64,000 nucleotides of DNA from positions 434,001 through 498,000 of the forward strand of contig JAKTTT010000005.1 of the NCBI GenBank assembly GCA_030581615.1, given 5' to 3'. A program made the position numbers and the translations under genes. Of the stretch, positions 43,038 to 53,468 are shown in pieces. Source of the DNA: Alloascoidea africana. Lineage: Eukaryota; Ascomycota; Alloascoideomycetes; Alloascoideales; Alloascoideaceae. How positions within the stretch are numbered: position 1 is the first letter of the stretch; each line of letters begins with the position of its first letter. The notes beneath the pieces were generated by a model. It was not told the origin of the DNA. It saw only the letters and a list, made by a program, of their open reading frames with translations, and did no database searches.

Positions 43038-43122
43038 TGACACGGACAGGAATTGAACCTGCAACCCTTCGATGACAACTTCCAAGCTGGAGTCGAAAGC
43101 TCTACCATTGAGCCACCGCATC
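43038..43122 (-). tRNA. tRNA-Trp (anticodon CCA) with a 13-nt intron
   Basis: Minus strand. The 5' acceptor strand GATGCGG pairs with CCGTGTC at the 3' end, discriminator A. D-arm with TGGCTCAATGGTAGAGC (A box), anticodon stem TTCGA/TCGAA with loop CTCCAGA after removal of a 13-nt intron between position 37 and 38, and GGTTCAATTCC (B box) in the T-arm. Mature length is 72 nt before CCA. It closely matches S. cerevisiae tRNA-Trp, including an intron at the same place, but the intron here is much shorter. A T5 run at the 3' flank (43031-43035 complement) is the Pol III terminator. Confidence 0.97.
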
Positions 43123-43234
43123 ATCTTTTTTTCAAAAAAGTTTTGCTCTTTATAATATGGAAAATTAGTAAATTGTATAAAGACCAAGGGTTCAGGAACA
43201 ATTACTCTATTTGAGCACAAAAGAAAGATTAAGT

Positions 43235-43617
43235 TGTTAGTTGCTATCGTCGTACAAATATTTCAGGAAGACTTGTTCCCTTCTAATGAGGAGCAAACGC
43301 TCAGTTAGGCTATCTTTGTACCTATTTACTTAGGAACACAAACTAGACTCTGTCTGTTACAATGAGATAGCTTATAACTCACAAGGACTGTCTTACTACT
43401 TTTGGTATGCAAGCCAACCATTCTCTGAGACCTAGCCAACCTCTTGCCAACCACCTTAATTGTTAGCTACATAGTTCTGTCTACATAAGAGGAGTCTCTC
43501 TCATTCTAATAGATCAAGCTTCTACAGACTACTTTCACGGACAAAACTCCTAACAACTAGATTCTGTCATCCAGCGACTATAACACCGTCTTGACGCTCC
43601 AACTATAACATCTAACA
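43235..43617. mobile_element. Possible solo LTR of a Ty-like retrotransposon
   Basis: A stretch beginning TGTTAG and ending CTAACA (TG..CA with a 6-bp inverted terminus), about 115 bp upstream of the tRNA-Trp 5' end, a preferred target zone of Ty1/Ty3-like elements. The right end is uncertain: CTAACA occurs at 43550-43555 (321 bp) and 43612-43617 (383 bp). No internal coding region is present and no clean target-site duplication was seen, so if real it is an old fossil. The family cannot be named. Confidence 0.3.
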
Positions 43618-44637
43618 TCATTTAACTCTGTAGTCAATACAAATTTGATAACAACATATGTTTGCATACAATGAAAGTATGTGAAAAGCAGAGGAGTTTG
43701 GAAATCTAGGACCATTAAGCCAATGGACCATACTACAATGCAAAAGTTTTCTTGAAAGATATATATTGAGGTATAATTGACAGGAGGAATCTTTTCCGTT
43801 ATAGTGAAAGGTCTGGTAAACTTACCTCTTAACGAGCGAATTAGTCCTATCAATTATAGATTGGAAATGCCTCCATCTTCAAAAAGCCCAAGTATCTTTC
43901 ACATGGACAAATTAAACGATGTATTCAACTAAACCAACTATTAATCCACCCATACCAAACCAACTGTTTCTTTTAAATAGGTTTGCAAAGATGAAAATTA
44001 TTATCAAAGCCTAGTTATTTTTTTTAGTAGATAATTCTTTTCTTTCTTGGTTAAACAAAACTACGACGAACTACTTGATCTTAGACTGAACATAATAGAA
44101 AATCTAATGAACAGACAGCAAATATGGCCGGATATCTTCTAATCAAGGGGAAATGCCTATTGTTGGTTTTATCGCTTGAATCATCCAGGAAACCCATATA
44201 TATTTTCACTAGTTTTATCTGGACTCTTTAAAGTTATGATATTTTTGAACAAACTAAAACAAAAACGTCTCGTAATTTCAGAAATTATGGATGCTGCTAA
44301 TTTAAGATAGTTTTGACAACATTGAGCATAGATGGCGTCAGTATGTTTGAGCGAAATAGGCAAATAATCGTTCTCCTACTCTTTGTACTCTTGTTACCTG
44401 CCAGTACTAACCTTATACAGTGAATTATCTCATCCAAACCAAAACTACCACTGTACCCATGATCCAAAGTATTAATAAATCTATCAATCTATCAAAATAC
44501 AAAGATTTAATCGGAGATGGAGTGCTAGACGCTAGACACAGGAATATACCACACTACGCCACACGTGTTGAGCCCACAACTGATGTTAACCGCCACTTTC
44601 CCCACACACTCACCATCTCAAGAAACTTTGCTTCTAA
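43618..44637. other. Gene-less AT-rich stretch
   Basis: About 1 kb. No supported gene; contains the promoter of the gene at 44638, with a CACGTG E-box at 44562-44567 about 70 bp upstream of its ATG. Confidence 0.4.
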
Positions 44638-44979
44638 ATGTCTGATAAACATCGTGAAACTATTCCAAGCGGATCAAAGTCGGGCTTGGGTTCAGATGCA
44701 CGGCAAGCATCGATACCCAAACCTTCTGAAGAACTAGACGCTACTAGAGAACAGAAAAGGAACCAGGATCAGAAGGATGATCCATTCGAAGGTAGAGAGA
44801 TCTACGTGAAGATGGGCAAGAAAATTATTCCCTGGAATAAGGTAAACAAGCCCCATTCGGTGGTTCCCCGACGAGAACGGCGGAATCCAGGGGAAGAGGA
44901 CCAAGGAGGCACTTTATACACTGGAAACCATCGACCTCGGATTGATGATCCCAGAGTCGATAAACGCCATGAGAATTGA
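44638..44979 (+). CDS. Small hydrophilic protein, unknown
   Basis: 113 aa, single exon, starting MSDKHRETIPSGSKSGLG. Highly charged and probably disordered; the segment DPFEGREIYVKMGKKIIPWN near the middle looks the most conserved-like. No TM, signal peptide or known motif. Converges with the INP2-like gene (stop codons about 240 bp apart). I do not recognise a family; a chance frame is possible but composition, leader and an E-box about 70 bp upstream favour a gene. Confidence 0.55.
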   Translation: MSDKHRETIPSGSKSGLGSDARQASIPKPSEELDATREQKRNQDQKDDPFEGREIYVKMGKKIIPWNKVNKPHSVVPRRERRNPGEEDQGGTLYTGNHRPRIDDPRVDKRHEN

Positions 44980-45222
44980 AGACGATTATCAAACCACAAG
45001 TTGTATAAGATTGCTAATTCCAAAATGAAAACGATTGTATTAAATGAGCATGATTATCAAATAGGGAATACCGGAAGACATTAAATTAACTCAGTTTATA
45101 AATCCTGGAAAGAGTGAGATAAAAAGGATCAGGGATAGTACGTATATAATATGCATAAAGCAATACAAAAGGGGAAACATAAAGTGCGGGAAAATGTCAG
45201 TCATATTGTTGTAAATGCCCAA

Positions 45223-48200
45223 TTATTGTCTAAACTTGAGCACATTTTCCAATTCATTCATCATACAAGCCGCATTTATATCTGCGATTTCCTTACTGTT
45301 TTCATTTGCCGTGTGTGGTCTCTCTTTCTTATCCGCTTCCTCCTGGTTAGACGGATTAATAACACGCACACTTAGGCCAGCACTTATCGTACTAGCACGG
45401 CTTCGTCTTTCACGCTGGTCTGGACCTCCAATAGTGATTTCTTTCTTGAAATCTGGTATTAGAGAAAGCCTTTTCTTGTGAAATCCGCCCGTAAATCTGG
45501 CACTGGTGGCGGAAGATACGTTTGAGAATGATGATGCCGTTGAGCCATTTGACAAAAGACTAGCATTGCTCGAAACTGAACTTTGAAACGAACTATTCCC
45601 AAGGAATTGCTGTTTGGACTGATATCTCAAAGGGGACCTATTCTGTGCATTTCTTTTAGGGGAAAGTCTATTGCTTGCGTGCTTTGGAGATGTTGAAAAA
45701 TCAAACACCGAGAGTTTCTCACTCAAATCTTTTTTAAACAGGTTCATATCCCTTTCCCTATGGGGATCCTGCCTATGTCGATTTCTTATCGGCGTATTTG
45801 GGCTTGAGGTGGCGTCCAGATCACCAACAACAATCTCTCCGTCCGCACTTTCCTGCCTCTGATGAAGTGGCTGATGAGGCACCACATCTCCTTTGATTTT
45901 TGGAATATCAGTGAACGGGTCATCATGTTCTTGCTGATCGGATTCATCTGTCACAAACTTAAATGATGGCTGTAACGATGACGATCTCTTTTCTCCGTCT
46001 TCTTTATCTTTATCATCTTCATTAGCAACAGAATCAGAAATGAAAGTCCTACCTCCTTCCCATAACTCAAGCATGCTTTGAAGTTCTTTTCCAATTGTGT
46101 TGTATTGTTGAACAAGACTATTCCATTCTGCTTTTTTGCTCTCGTCGCCCTCAGTTTCTGTTTCAGGGTCGCTTTCATCGAATCCCACAGAGCAGTCATC
46201 TTTTAGCAAATGCATTCTTGCCTCGACTTGCCTCAGCTGGCCAGCCAGACTATTCACGAGTTTCAAAGTTGTTAATTCTCGTTTAGCTCTTTTAGAGTCT
46301 CCTCTTTTCTTTGGCAAGGTCAATTCGCCAGGAATATAGAAATCGTCATCTGTCTTGGAGTCTTTCTTTGCATCAAGAGGGAACGAGGAACCTTGAAAGT
46401 CTTCTATTGACCTTTTAACTATTGAGCAATAGGAGTCAAATAGTTCAATGAACCTGACGAGTTCAGTCTGAATCAGAACCAGCTTCTCCATCCTAGTCTT
46501 TGACTCATCTTTCGCCCTGTCGGAGCTTGACGATGACGAACTCCATATAGTTCTCAAAAAGAACCAATTTGAGTCAACATTTCCGCCAGCGTTAGCATTT
46601 TCCGAATCTGGAATGTCTGTCCCTTGCTTGTTTACACTGAGAGGAGAACTTTTGATAGCGAGCAAACAACATATGAAAAACTTTCTTGCGAGATGCAGTT
46701 TGAGAATGAAAAACTGAAAGTGCCGAAGCGTTAGATTTGCGCCTTTGGCGCCATAAAATTTGGACTGTGCAACCCTTAGGTTTACACGTGCTTGTTGAAT
46801 GAGACGGGAGTTCTTCCGCAAAATTCTCTGTTTAGGCGTAGTGAAGCCACATGCAGAAGATGGAGTGGACAGAGCAGAGGCAGAAGACGGGAACTCGTAG
46901 TTGGAATGTCCACGTTCGTGGAGGTTAAACTTTCTCAGGCTCGAAAGCCTTGCTGATGCAGAGTAAGGCCTCCAATCATTTTCTAGTCCACTTTCGTCAT
47001 CGCTTTCAAAGTCAGGGTTTGATTCCTTATCAGAAGTTTCTGTATCCCCATTCACATAGGGCTTGTACAAGTTTGCGTTTGCATCAACATCAATCTCGAA
47101 AACCTCAAAGTCCAGTAACTCTTGTATTTCCAACTCGTAGATATCGCAGTATTTCTCCAGGTCAAAACCGTCACAGATGGTAATAATACGCGTCACAGCC
47201 TGGTATATTGTTTGCAACCCAAGATATGTGACACTGGAGAGCGCCGACCGCAAATGCTTGCACCTCTTCTTGTCCCTTTCCTTTTCCAGCCTTGAAATGG
47301 GCGGAAGTAGCATTGGCATTCCATTTTTGGTCCCTGCCGCAGGTACAGGAGCGGTTGTATGGTATCCACGACTTAAAAGCTCCGCCTCCCTCACTACACT
47401 GAGACCTCTGTTGAGGAGAATATCAAAGTCCTGCGACTTTTCGACAAAGCGGTGTGCGTTCTGGAGCAAGTTTCTGTGTAAAAAGAGGATCTTTTCGTGT
47501 TCTGATTCGCGATAGACAAACACAGCAATCGCTGTTGTCAAAAACAGAATCAACACACTTCTGAGTTTAGTAACCAGTATTGACTTTTGTCTCTGAACCA
47601 ACGACCATCGCGAAACCGGCTTGTTATTATTTGCAGAGGGACGCGCAGGAAATGTTCTGAACAGACATTTCTTAAAGGCCCAAGACAAGAGAAGCGCGGA
47701 TAGGATAACCATTCCTGGACCAAATTGCTTTTGTAGCGTAAACTTTGTCTGGATCGAAATGATCCTTAGACCCCTGTAGTAGGGCTTCAAGACTCCTCCA
47801 TTGGATTCCTGTGCTGAAGATACTCTCCCTTTTGCTGTAGCGGCCGATGACGTCCGTATGTCCGTCTTCTTTCTGCCTTTACTGCCAGTGTTGTGATGGG
47901 TATACTTGGACACGACAAGCGTTGGATCCAACAACTGTGAAGATATCAGGGTGTATCGAAATTCGTCCACAAACTGGATTGCCTCTTGGATATCCGTGTT
48001 GGAGTTCGACTCGGAGTCTGAGTTTGTGACCACATCTGTGACCGAAGCTGACACTGGGCTGGAGCTTAGAGACGAGAACAGGCTGGGGATCATTCTGTGC
48101 AGGTTTGCCATAGTCAGCCTGAGTTCTTCGCGCAGTGGCTGTTCCCTACTCTCTACTGCTTTGGAATATTGGTTACCAGAGTTTGAAGATGGGGTGAATA

Positions 48201-48906
48201 GCGATCTAGTATGAGTTCTGATAATATTCTGAGAGGCTGATGTTGGTATAAGGCGGGATCTGGCGATATTCTCATATGGCTGCTGCTGCTGCTGCTGCCG
48301 CTCCTGCCGCTGTGACTCCAAAGCAAACAGACCACCGCTTCTGCTGCCGCTGCGTGGGGTGTAGTCGCTCACCTGTCGCTGTCTTGGCTGGTGAGTCTGC
48401 GATTGTGGGCGTCGCTTTGGGAGAACGAGAGGATGAGTAGGCGTGCTCAAACTTTCGTTGTAGAAGTAGCGTGGGAGGTGTGGCAGAGGTGTGTGTTCCT
48501 CGCACTGCTCGCAGTTGCAGACCTGGTCAGGAACACACCCGGAAGAAAAGACTCTTCTGTTCCTGTCTGGGCCAATTCCCTTCAGATGGTCCCCCCGTTC
48601 ACAGAAATGTAGCTCTTTGCCACTGGCGATGGGGTCTTGTGCTGTGATCCTGCCGAAATGATGCTCCTCCACTAGTGCTTTTCGCGGGACAAACTCTGGA
48701 GATGCTCTTTCCACAATGCCCCAGTCCGTAGCCCAGCTCTCGCCCGGTGCTGGTCTCTCTGCTGCTGATTCTTGCTCGTGTTCAGTTTCTATATCTGTGT
48801 AAATGGCTTCAATGTCTTGAGCACTGGCGGTAACTGCCCTGGGACGAAAGCTAGCAGTGTGCCTGTTCAGATTGAGACAGATGGGATCTCCGTCACGACC
48901 ATACAT
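45223..48906 (-). CDS. INP2: Vezatin/Inp2-like myosin-binding membrane protein
   Basis: Single exon, 1227 aa. Inp2 is the peroxisomal receptor for myosin V (Myo2) in peroxisome inheritance and belongs with vezatin. Residues 1-390 are low-complexity. Two close hydrophobic segments at about 393-411 (FGPGMVILSALLLSWAFKK) and 446-465 (LRSVLILFLTTAIAVFVYRE) anchor the protein. The vezatin-type myosin-binding region follows: HEKILFLHRNLLQNAHRFVE, VVREAELLSRGYHTT and KKRCKHLRSALSSVTYLGLQ, continuing to about residue 760. The C-terminal 400 residues are charged and Ser-rich. Assignment to Inp2 rather than another vezatin relative rests on the TM pair and on being the fungal member of the family; the sequence is fast-evolving, so confidence is moderate. 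Confidence 0.65.
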   Translation of the reverse strand: MYGRDGDPICLNLNRHTASFRPRAVTASAQDIEAIYTDIETEHEQESAAERPAPGESWATDWGIVERASPEFVPRKALVEEHHFGRITAQDPIASGKELHFCERGDHLKGIGPDRNRRVFSSGCVPDQVCNCEQCEEHTPLPHLPRYFYNESLSTPTHPLVLPKRRPQSQTHQPRQRQVSDYTPRSGSRSGGLFALESQRQERQQQQQQPYENIARSRLIPTSASQNIIRTHTRSLFTPSSNSGNQYSKAVESREQPLREELRLTMANLHRMIPSLFSSLSSSPVSASVTDVVTNSDSESNSNTDIQEAIQFVDEFRYTLISSQLLDPTLVVSKYTHHNTGSKGRKKTDIRTSSAATAKGRVSSAQESNGGVLKPYYRGLRIISIQTKFTLQKQFGPGMVILSALLLSWAFKKCLFRTFPARPSANNNKPVSRWSLVQRQKSILVTKLRSVLILFLTTAIAVFVYRESEHEKILFLHRNLLQNAHRFVEKSQDFDILLNRGLSVVREAELLSRGYHTTAPVPAAGTKNGMPMLLPPISRLEKERDKKRCKHLRSALSSVTYLGLQTIYQAVTRIITICDGFDLEKYCDIYELEIQELLDFEVFEIDVDANANLYKPYVNGDTETSDKESNPDFESDDESGLENDWRPYSASARLSSLRKFNLHERGHSNYEFPSSASALSTPSSACGFTTPKQRILRKNSRLIQQARVNLRVAQSKFYGAKGANLTLRHFQFFILKLHLARKFFICCLLAIKSSPLSVNKQGTDIPDSENANAGGNVDSNWFFLRTIWSSSSSSSDRAKDESKTRMEKLVLIQTELVRFIELFDSYCSIVKRSIEDFQGSSFPLDAKKDSKTDDDFYIPGELTLPKKRGDSKRAKRELTTLKLVNSLAGQLRQVEARMHLLKDDCSVGFDESDPETETEGDESKKAEWNSLVQQYNTIGKELQSMLELWEGGRTFISDSVANEDDKDKEDGEKRSSSLQPSFKFVTDESDQQEHDDPFTDIPKIKGDVVPHQPLHQRQESADGEIVVGDLDATSSPNTPIRNRHRQDPHRERDMNLFKKDLSEKLSVFDFSTSPKHASNRLSPKRNAQNRSPLRYQSKQQFLGNSSFQSSVSSNASLLSNGSTASSFSNVSSATSARFTGGFHKKRLSLIPDFKKEITIGGPDQRERRSRASTISAGLSVRVINPSNQEEADKKERPHTANENSKEIADINAACMMNELENVLKFRQ

Positions 48907-49235
48907 TTAAACTGGAGAAGGTCCGTGTTGTTGCAAAGAACAAACTCTAAACGCAGAAAAGGGGGGCGGTAAAAAAGAAGAAGGAAAGACGGCGAAGGTC
49001 GATTGTTCCTGCGAATATGAACGGGCTGGCTGGTGCAGGCTGCGATTTAATTTCACCCACAATCCTCTAGGATGGACCAACCTCCTCCAAAAAAACGTTC
49101 ACCAACTAATCAGGGCCATTATTAGCCATTGGAGAAAGATTTGCCAAGAACAATATATATATGTAACTCGTTGATTAAGTGTCCAGACTACGATTAACTG
49201 TGTATGGCCATAACCATAGGCCCTGAAAGTTCATA
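48907..49235. other. Spacer between INP2-like start and FLO8-like stop
   Basis: 329 bp with the INP2-like promoter and a short (TA)n tract at about 49155-49162. Nothing else seen. Confidence 0.4.
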
Positions 49236-52200
49236 TTATACATCATCCATATTCAGAAAAGAACTAATGTCAAATTCACCGTCATCTGCCCCAAAAAACC
49301 CTCCTCCAAGCATCAAAGACTCATCGTTCATTCCAGCTCCCGCCATGGCTCCCGGATCCGAAGAAGATCCAACTGTTGTGCCTAAGCCGTGTCCAGAATC
49401 TGCTCCTGAGCCTTCTGCCATATTGGCATTGGGATTCACACCAACTCGCATTCCCATGCCCATGTCCATATTCACAGACACGCCGCCACCTCCCATGCCC
49501 ATATTTATCGGCCCTGGATTCATGTGAGGATTCATACCCATTCCCATAGTCATCGGGTTCATGTCCATGTGCACGCCGCCTCCAACTCCTCTTCCCATGT
49601 TCATAGGCATTTGGGATAGGCTTTCCTCCATGCCCATTGCTTGCCCTTGCTGCTGATGCTGCTGATGCTGCTGCTGTTGATCGCTCAAATCTCTCTGTAG
49701 CTGCAAAGGATTCCTTTGTGGTGCACCAGTAGAGGTTGGCGTTGGCGCTCCTCTTCGTCCAGCTTGATTTATTCCGTGTGATTCTCCTCTTCCAGGAGTC
49801 CCATTCTTTTGGTCATTGCCAGTTGTATTTGCATTTGTAGGTGTGCCTGCTCCAGAGGTAATCTTGTTATGACTTTCATTGAGACTAGAAGTCGTGGTGG
49901 CAGCAGTAGCAGAGGTAGTGGCTCCCGAGGAGTTACCGGGTCCTGTAGAAATCGATCCTGCTCGAGAATTTGCTCCTTTTATGCTCGCACGCTTTTTGGG
50001 CTCTTTCTTGACATTCCTAGGCATGTTCTTGGAAAACGGAATAGGCTTTGTAGATGGAGAAGGGGTCGTGACACGAGGGCTTCCATGTCCCGAGCTTGAG
50101 ATTGCGGTTGATGAGGTCTGGGGAGGAGGCATGCTATTCATACCCTGCGGCTCCATCTTCAGCTGCCCATGTTGTAGATCTTGCGGCTTTCCATTAGAAG
50201 ACATATTTATGTTCTCCTTCTTATCATCTATTGGCGTCACGCCTCCATTTGCCATAGGCGAACCAGCTGGGACTTGGCCGGGCATCATTTCTCCACCATT
50301 CCAACTGTTCTGAGTGGCATTTAACTTTTTCTTATTCTGATCTTCTAATATCATCAACTGAATTTGGTAATCCTGCAATGCGATAAAATTGCTTCCAGTC
50401 CGTTCACCTCCATTATTATTATTATTAGTGATATTACTATGGTTGTTCCCATCAACAATCTGATGGTTGAGATTTGGAGGACCGAGAGGTCCAGAAAACA
50501 TGTTTTGGGACTGGTGAGTATGGGAAGGGCTTATTTGGTCATGAGGCAGGATACCAGGTCCAAATTCACCTTGTGTTTGTGCATGGGCCTGGGCTTGAAC
50601 CTCGGCCTCTACTTCGGATCTAATTTGTGCTTGTAAATGCAATTGAGCTTGAGCGGATTGTTGGGGAGGCTGATTTGGACCTGGTCCTTGCCTAAATCTC
50701 GGGTCTGTACCCATGACACCTTGATTCTGGTCTTTTTCGTACTCAGACTCTGGTCTCAGCCCTGCTGCTGATCCAGGTCTGCCAGGACCTGCGCTTTGAG
50801 CTCGGGAGGGTACTCGAGAAGGTGCTTGCGAGGGCCCTGCTCCCATGGCCATATCCATTCGGTCCTCCTTTATGACTCTTAGACCATTATTATTAAAGCC
50901 ATAGGGTTGAGGGTGACCTGCACCCTCAACAGGTGATCCCAACTGCTTTTGCTGTTGGTGATGCTGGGGGAACATTTGCTGTAGATCGTACTGGTTGGAC
51001 CCATTGGCCATCATCATTGCCCTTTGTTGGGGAGTCAGGTTCATCATCGAGCCTGGTTGTTGGTGCTGGGGAGGAATAGGCATACCATTCGTAGCATTCA
51101 CCGTTCCATTAACGATCTGCTGGGAATTATCTGGGCCATTAGCACCCCCGCGATCGCTACCACTGGGACTGAGATATCTGTCAGGAGCCATGCTATTTTT
51201 CCTCTGTCGCTTTGATGGAGATGGATTCATAGATTCATTGGGGGCCGGCGATCCGACCTTGTTCTCCTTCATTAGTTGCTGTTGCTGTTTCATGTGTTCA
51301 AAGTGATTACGGGCTTGTCTTGGTATCGATGTTGCAGGCGACTGTTGAGGACCTGTTGGCATTACTGGAGGAGTTGAACCATTTGGATCAGACATTGGAA
51401 AAGCTGGATTCATTCCCATTCCATTCGGAGAACCATGCTGAGGTCCTTGTAACTGCTGTCCTTGCGCTTGTGCTTGAGCCTGAGCCTGAGCCTGAGCCTG
51501 GGCCTGAGCCTGAGCTTGAGCTTGAGCTTGAGCCTGGGCCTGGGCCTGAGCTTGAGCTTGTGCTAACTGGTGTTGTCTTATAAACTGGGCTTGCGAGAAT
51601 GCTCTAGCCTGAACCGGTGGGTTTCTGCCTTGAGCTTGAGCTTGAGCTTGGGCCTGAGCTTGAGCCTGAGATTGAGCTTGGGCCGCGTGGAACATTTGCT
51701 CTTGTCTTTGTCTGGCGAGCAAAAACTGCTGCTGCTGTTGTGGATTTTGAAACTGAGGCTGTCCCATATAAGGGTTTGTGTTATTTCTCATGGTAGAGCC
51801 AGCAGGCCCAGGGCCGCTTCTCGAATTTTGAACATCAAGAAAAACCTGCCACCATTCGTATAGAAAACTCTCGGGGGCATTCATCATCATTCGCACGTTA
51901 AACAGATTCTCTGGTATCTCTAAACGGTAGCAAGTTTGGGGTTAGTACAAAAGGCCAAGGATGCAAAAATAGGGAAACACTAACCTCTCACTTCCAGGGA
52001 GTTGCCTGCTGGTATAGCGGCCGATAAGGGCAACTTTGGAACATCTGCCTCCTGGGCAAAGTTTCTTGCGGTATCAAACAGGTTATGGCGTAGGAGATAG
52101 TCGTAAAGATAGGCATTCAGTAGCTGCTTTGTGTTTCTAGCACACACATCGGATACGACGAGTGATGACGGGTTCATCCGATTCGGAGCAATAGGCATGC

Positions 52201-52807
52201 CCTGGTAGTAGTTTGCAGGCTGGGATTGCGATTGAGGTAGGGGCTGGCCTTGACTTTGGCCTTGACCCTGGCCTTGGCCTTGGCCTTGACCCTGAGGTGG
52301 TGACGCTGATGTCTGATTCTTGTTTTTGCTGTTTTGGTTTTGGGCCAGGGACATTGCAGATGGGCCATTTGAATTGGGAGTGGAGGATGTGTTTTTGGCC
52401 GTGGGTCCTAATTGCACGACGCCGGGGCTACGGTCCATTTCCATTGTGGGGATTCCAGAGATGGAGTTGGAGTGGAAGCCAACCACAGGGCCAGGGCCAG
52501 GGCCAAGGCCAGGACCAGCATTTGGGCCAGGACCAGCGCCTGGCACGGGGCCCGAGCTCGCGACCCTGTTCCCCTGGACGTGGCCCATTGTGGGTCGAGG
52601 ACTCGAGTTGGCAGGACTCATGGCATGGCGTTGCTGCTGTTGCTGCTGGTGTTGTTGGAGTTGCTGCTGCTGGTGTAGAGCTCCGTTGTAATGGATATGA
52701 GGGCTCTGCTGCGGCTGAATCTGCGAAGGTTGGGCCGGAGGAGGTTTGGCCACGCGGGAATTCGGAGCCATGGAATAGTAGGGATTGTCAGCTCCCATCT
52801 GGCTCAT
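49236..52807 (-). CDS. FLO8: LisH-domain transcription regulator, Flo8/Som1-like (two exons)
   Basis: Exons 52807-51985 and 51919-49236, 1168 aa. The 65-nt intron starts GTTAGT, has a TACTAAC branch site and ends TTTAG. Flo8-type proteins act below PKA to control adhesion and filamentous growth. The LisH/LUFS region is near residues 215-300 ([20 protein letters not shown], then [20 protein letters not shown]) and continues across the intron into [20 protein letters not shown] plus [10 protein letters not shown]. The rest is extremely low-complexity: poly-Gln, an Ala-Gln dipeptide tract of about 40 repeats in two blocks, and Met/Gly/Asn-rich tail. The C-terminus [11 protein letters not shown] is acidic-hydrophobic, a likely activation motif as in Flo8/Mss11 proteins. 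Confidence 0.85.
51465..51690 (+). repeat. Hexanucleotide minisatellite coding Ala-Gln repeats in FLO8-like
   Basis: Plus-strand units GCCTGA/GCTTGA (six bases, (A-Q) on the coding strand) run with a short break near 51575-51625. Such coding tracts change length by slippage and are known to tune adhesion regulators. Confidence 0.85.
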
Positions 52808-53468
52808 TGAGAAAGGCTGTATGTGCTGTGTCTTGTATCTCTGCGAACGCTCTCTCTGTGGTGCCTGTGGTGGGTGGTGAACAGTGGTCGAAAGTGGTTA
52901 GGTTGGAGGGTGGAGAGTGGTTGGAGGGAGCAGCCAAGCACGCTTGCGGAAGCTTTTTTGCGGGAGCCGCCAGGAGGCCGTGGTCGCTGGGTCGGGCTGC
53001 GGTGGCACAGAGAGGATATAAGCTGCTGGCTGGTGCCGGAGATCGAGATGAAGAGCGAGAGCGAGAGGGAGAGGGAGAGGGAGAGGGCGAGGATGGGAGA
53101 ACGAGGGAGTTCTCCGTGCCAAATTGTGGCTGGGAATGCCACTGGAAGCTACGAGTGAATGTCTAGCAGATTTTTCAGATGCCAGAGTGAAAAATACACA
53201 TCGCAAGGAAAAGGCCTGGATTGGGTTTGATGCCACTACGGTTTCAGCACTGGAAGGAAGCCAGACGTGGAGCCCTTACAATCAGAAAGAGCCATCTCTA
53301 GATGCAAAGTCACAAAAATGCCAGTTAAAGAAATTAATATTAAGCTACCCCATACTTTTTTCTTGTATTATAGACAGTTCATCCTCTTATTTTATTTTAT
53401 TTTTGTTCCCCCATTAAACACCTGGCGATGATGAATTATGCAATTTGAAATTGAAATTGAAATTATGT
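52808..53468. other. FLO8-like upstream region and UAP1 3' flank
   Basis: About 660 bp. Contains a purine tract of GAGAGG-type repeats at 53045-53092 (pyrimidine-rich on the FLO8 sense strand), probably in the FLO8-like leader or promoter. Antisense open frames here lack ATG starts. Confidence 0.4.

Noticed and set aside
52213-53166. 317-codon frame antisense to FLO8-like
   Set aside because: Non-ATG start and composition explained by the repeat-rich, GC-rich coding sequence on the other strand.
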